NCBI RefSeq assembly: GCF_042661025.1
Contig: NZ_JBHSWH010000001.1
Location: 3,720,001 to 3,784,000, forward strand
Direction: 5' to 3'
Length of the DNA: 64,000 nucleotides
DNA from: Flexivirga alba
Lineage (GTDB): Bacteria; Actinomycetota; Actinomycetes; Actinomycetales; Dermatophilaceae
Below, in pieces: positions 62,383 to 64,000 of this stretch. How positions within the stretch are numbered: the first letter of the stretch is position 1; every line of letters begins with the position of its first letter. Below the pieces are notes generated by a model, which did not search any database, had not been told where the DNA came from, and saw nothing but the letters and a program-made list of their open reading frames with translations. A program made the translations under genes and the position numbers.

Positions 62383-63140
62383 GTGAGCAACGACACCGAC
62401 GCAGCAAACCTCGCACTCGTCAACGTCGACATCACCGGGCTGTGGACCACACCGGATTCCCCCGCCCGATCGATGCGCCGCTGATCGCAGATCGACCCGA
62501 CCACACCCGCTGGCTGGCCGACATGGATGACAAGGCGACTCTCGAAGAGGGTCGCCTCGGCCTCTATGACCGCTTCGACTCCGAGTTGCTGCACGGCGAG
62601 CCGGTCATCGTCACGTCCGGCGACTCCGGCGGCTGGACCAAGGTCAGCTCACCCTGGCAGCCGTATGACGGCAGCGACACCGGCTACCCGGGCTACGTCC
62701 GCACGGCGCACCTGCAACCGGTCGACAGCACGTCGCTGGACGAATTGCCCGCAGGCAGCGCCACACCAACCGTCGACACCTTCCTCGACGAGGCACGTAC
62801 CCACATCGGCCTGTCCTACCTGTGGGGTGGCATCTCCCCCAAGGGGCTGGACTGTTCCGGACTCGTCCACTACAGCCTGCGCCGGCTGGGCATCCTCTTC
62901 CCGCGAGACGGCGGCGACCAGTTCCGCGCCTGCGAGGACATCCCGATCGATGAAGCACGCCCCGGCGACCTCTACTTCTTCGCGCAGCCGGGCAAGGAGA
63001 TCCACCACGTCGGCATCGTCACCGGGCCGGAACGCATCCTGCACGCGCCGTCGACCGGCGAGGAGGTCGTCGAGGAGACCATGCCGCCCCAACGTCTCGA
63101 GACCCTGACCAAGGTCGGTCGCATCCGGCAACTGCAATGA
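62383..63140 (+). CDS. NlpC/P60-family cysteine peptidase with SH3-like N-terminus (frame interrupted)
   Basis: Cell-wall peptidase type, about 252 residues when restored. The GTG at 62383 begins VSNDTDAANLALVNVDITGLWTTPDSP and shifts at a five-C run (62459-62463); one extra C continues RPIDAPLIADRPDHTRWLADMD. The second frame has an SH3-like part (YDRFDSELLHGEPVIVTSGDSGGWTKV, GYPGYVRTAHL) and the catalytic domain: YLWGGISPKGLDCSGLVHYSLRRLG (Cys), EIHHVGIVTGPERILHAPSTG (His) and a later acid. No signal peptide is visible, so its site of action is unclear. Confidence 0.88.
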
Positions 63141-63174
63141 GGTCCTCCGCTCGGCATCGCCCGAGCAACACATA

Positions 63175-64000
63175 ATGGAACGCCGGCGTGGCGCTGGGCC
63201 GGTCCCCGCGCCACTCCTCGTGCTCGGCGGCATCCTCTCCGTGCAATTCGGCGGAGCCCTGGCTGCAACCCTGCTGCCGTTGGTCGGCGTGCCCGGGTCG
63301 GTCGCATTGCGACTGGCCCTCGCCGCGGTCGTCGTCCTCGCGTGGACGCGGCCGTCCCTTCGGGGTCGCAGCCGCGCGGACTGGACGGCCGTTGCGTCAT
63401 ACGCGCTGGCGCTCGGGGCCATGAACTGGTGCTTCTACGGATCACTGCAACGACTGCCGATCGGTGTCGCCGTCACCATCGAATTCGTCGGTCCACTGGT
63501 GCTTTCCGCGGTGCTGTCCCGTCACCTGCGTGACGCTGCCGCCGTGGGGCTCGCGGCCGTCGGAGTGGTCCTCGTCTCGGGTGCCGTCAACACTCCGTGG
63601 CACGAACTCGACGGCATCGGCATCCTGCTGGCATTGGCTGCCGGCGCGTGCTGGGCGGCATACATCCTGACTTCGCGCCGGACCGGGCAGCACTTCGCCG
63701 GACTGGACGGCCTGGCGATCGCGATGGCTCTGGCCGCTGTCGTGGTGCTGCCCTTCGGCGCGTTCGAAGCAGGCAGCGAGCTGATCGGTCGGGAGGCTTT
63801 GCTCAAGGGCGTCGGCATCGCGGTGCTCTCGTCGGTCCTTCCCTACTCCTTGGAGATGGTGGCGCTGCGACGCCTGGCGCCCAACGTCTTCGGCATCCTG
63901 CTCTCACTCGAGCCCGCCGTCGCCGCGCTGGCCGGCCTGATCGTGCTCGGCCAGCACCTGTCCCCTGTGAAGCTGATCGGCATGGCCCTCGTCGTGAGCG
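63175..64000 (+). CDS. EamA-family exporter (RhtA-like), 3' end outside window
   Basis: Partial; 275 residues visible from ATG 63175. An amino-acid or metabolite exporter of the DMT superfamily with about nine visible helices. Seen: LLVLGGILSVQFGGALAATLLPLVG, RLALAAVVVLAWTRPSLRGR, GSLQRLPIGVAVTIEFVGPLVLSAVLSRHL, GACWAAYILTSRRTGQHF and LPYSLEMVALRRLAPNVFGILLSLEPAVAALAGLIVLGQ. The last two blocks are strongly RhtA-like (threonine/homoserine efflux). No stop before the window end. Confidence 0.88.
   Translation, partial: MERRRGAGPVPAPLLVLGGILSVQFGGALAATLLPLVGVPGSVALRLALAAVVVLAWTRPSLRGRSRADWTAVASYALALGAMNWCFYGSLQRLPIGVAVTIEFVGPLVLSAVLSRHLRDAAAVGLAAVGVVLVSGAVNTPWHELDGIGILLALAAGACWAAYILTSRRTGQHFAGLDGLAIAMALAAVVVLPFGAFEAGSELIGREALLKGVGIAVLSSVLPYSLEMVALRRLAPNVFGILLSLEPAVAALAGLIVLGQHLSPVKLIGMALVVS

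Overview
The window is high-G+C actinobacterial DNA. I infer Micrococcales, possibly Dermacoccaceae or Intrasporangiaceae, from the DUF222/HNH protein, the CphA/CphB pair, the WhiA-YvcK-RapZ-UvrC block, RbpA and OpcA; the genus cannot be fixed from sequence alone. Most of it is core chromosome. From about 25.7 to 61.6 kb the order sufT-U-S-C-D-B-R / ABC / ctaA / ctaB / tkt-tal-pgi-zwf-opcA-pgl / rbpA-secG-tpiA-pgk-gap / whiA-yvcK-rapZ-uvrC / uvrA follows, from memory, the Rv1420-Rv1466 layout of Mycobacterium tuberculosis, with insertions.

Layout. 0-4.6 kb: end of serB, then cyanophycinase (cphB) and cyanophycin synthetase (cphA), ending in an array of a 42-bp palindromic repeat. 4.6-9.7 kb: a GNAT enzyme, a DUF222/HNH protein, and a CphA-like Mur ligase that lacks the ATP-grasp domain and is fused to a C-terminal TPR domain. 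9.7-16.4 kb: fabI and fabG (an inhA/mabA-like pair), DUF3099 and a small CxxxxC protein, moaA, SURF1, a crotonase and an ABC exporter. 16.4-22 kb: an accessory stretch with an aldo/keto reductase and its divergent XRE/MmyB regulator, two MFS exporters and a CGNR regulator; part of it is flanked by 67-bp direct repeats. 22-25.6 kb: an ABC-F ATPase, a zinc metallopeptidase and a secreted AMIN-like protein behind a strong RBS-occluding hairpin. 25.7-32.4 kb: the suf Fe-S assembly operon led by SufR, with SufR-like and DtxR/IdeR-like sites upstream. 32.5-38.2 kb: ABC transporter, ctaA, a methyltransferase, an MFS protein and ctaB. 38.3-46.4 kb: a tightly coupled pentose-phosphate operon. 46.5-49 kb: DUF2630, an RDD protein, and an ArsR/SRPBCC/VOC operon with duplicated operators. 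49-58 kb: lower glycolysis and the whiA-yvcK-rapZ-uvrC group. 58-64 kb: a Rieske lipoprotein, uvrA with a histone-like tail, an MBL hydrolase, an NlpC/P60 protein and an EamA exporter cut by the window edge.

Two cross-cutting observations matter for any reader. First, fabG, pgi, zwf, pgk, yvcK, uvrA (twice), the NlpC/P60 gene and perhaps ctaA are each broken by one missing base in a G/C homopolymer. Restoring that base restores a full-length family member, so I treat these as probable assembly errors and annotate the intact genes. Second, the heptamer GTATGAC/GTCATAC occurs at least 27 times on both strands and in all frames, far above chance, and even forces rare ATA isoleucine codons. The most unusual protein is the Mur-ligase/TPR fusion next to the cyanophycin genes.
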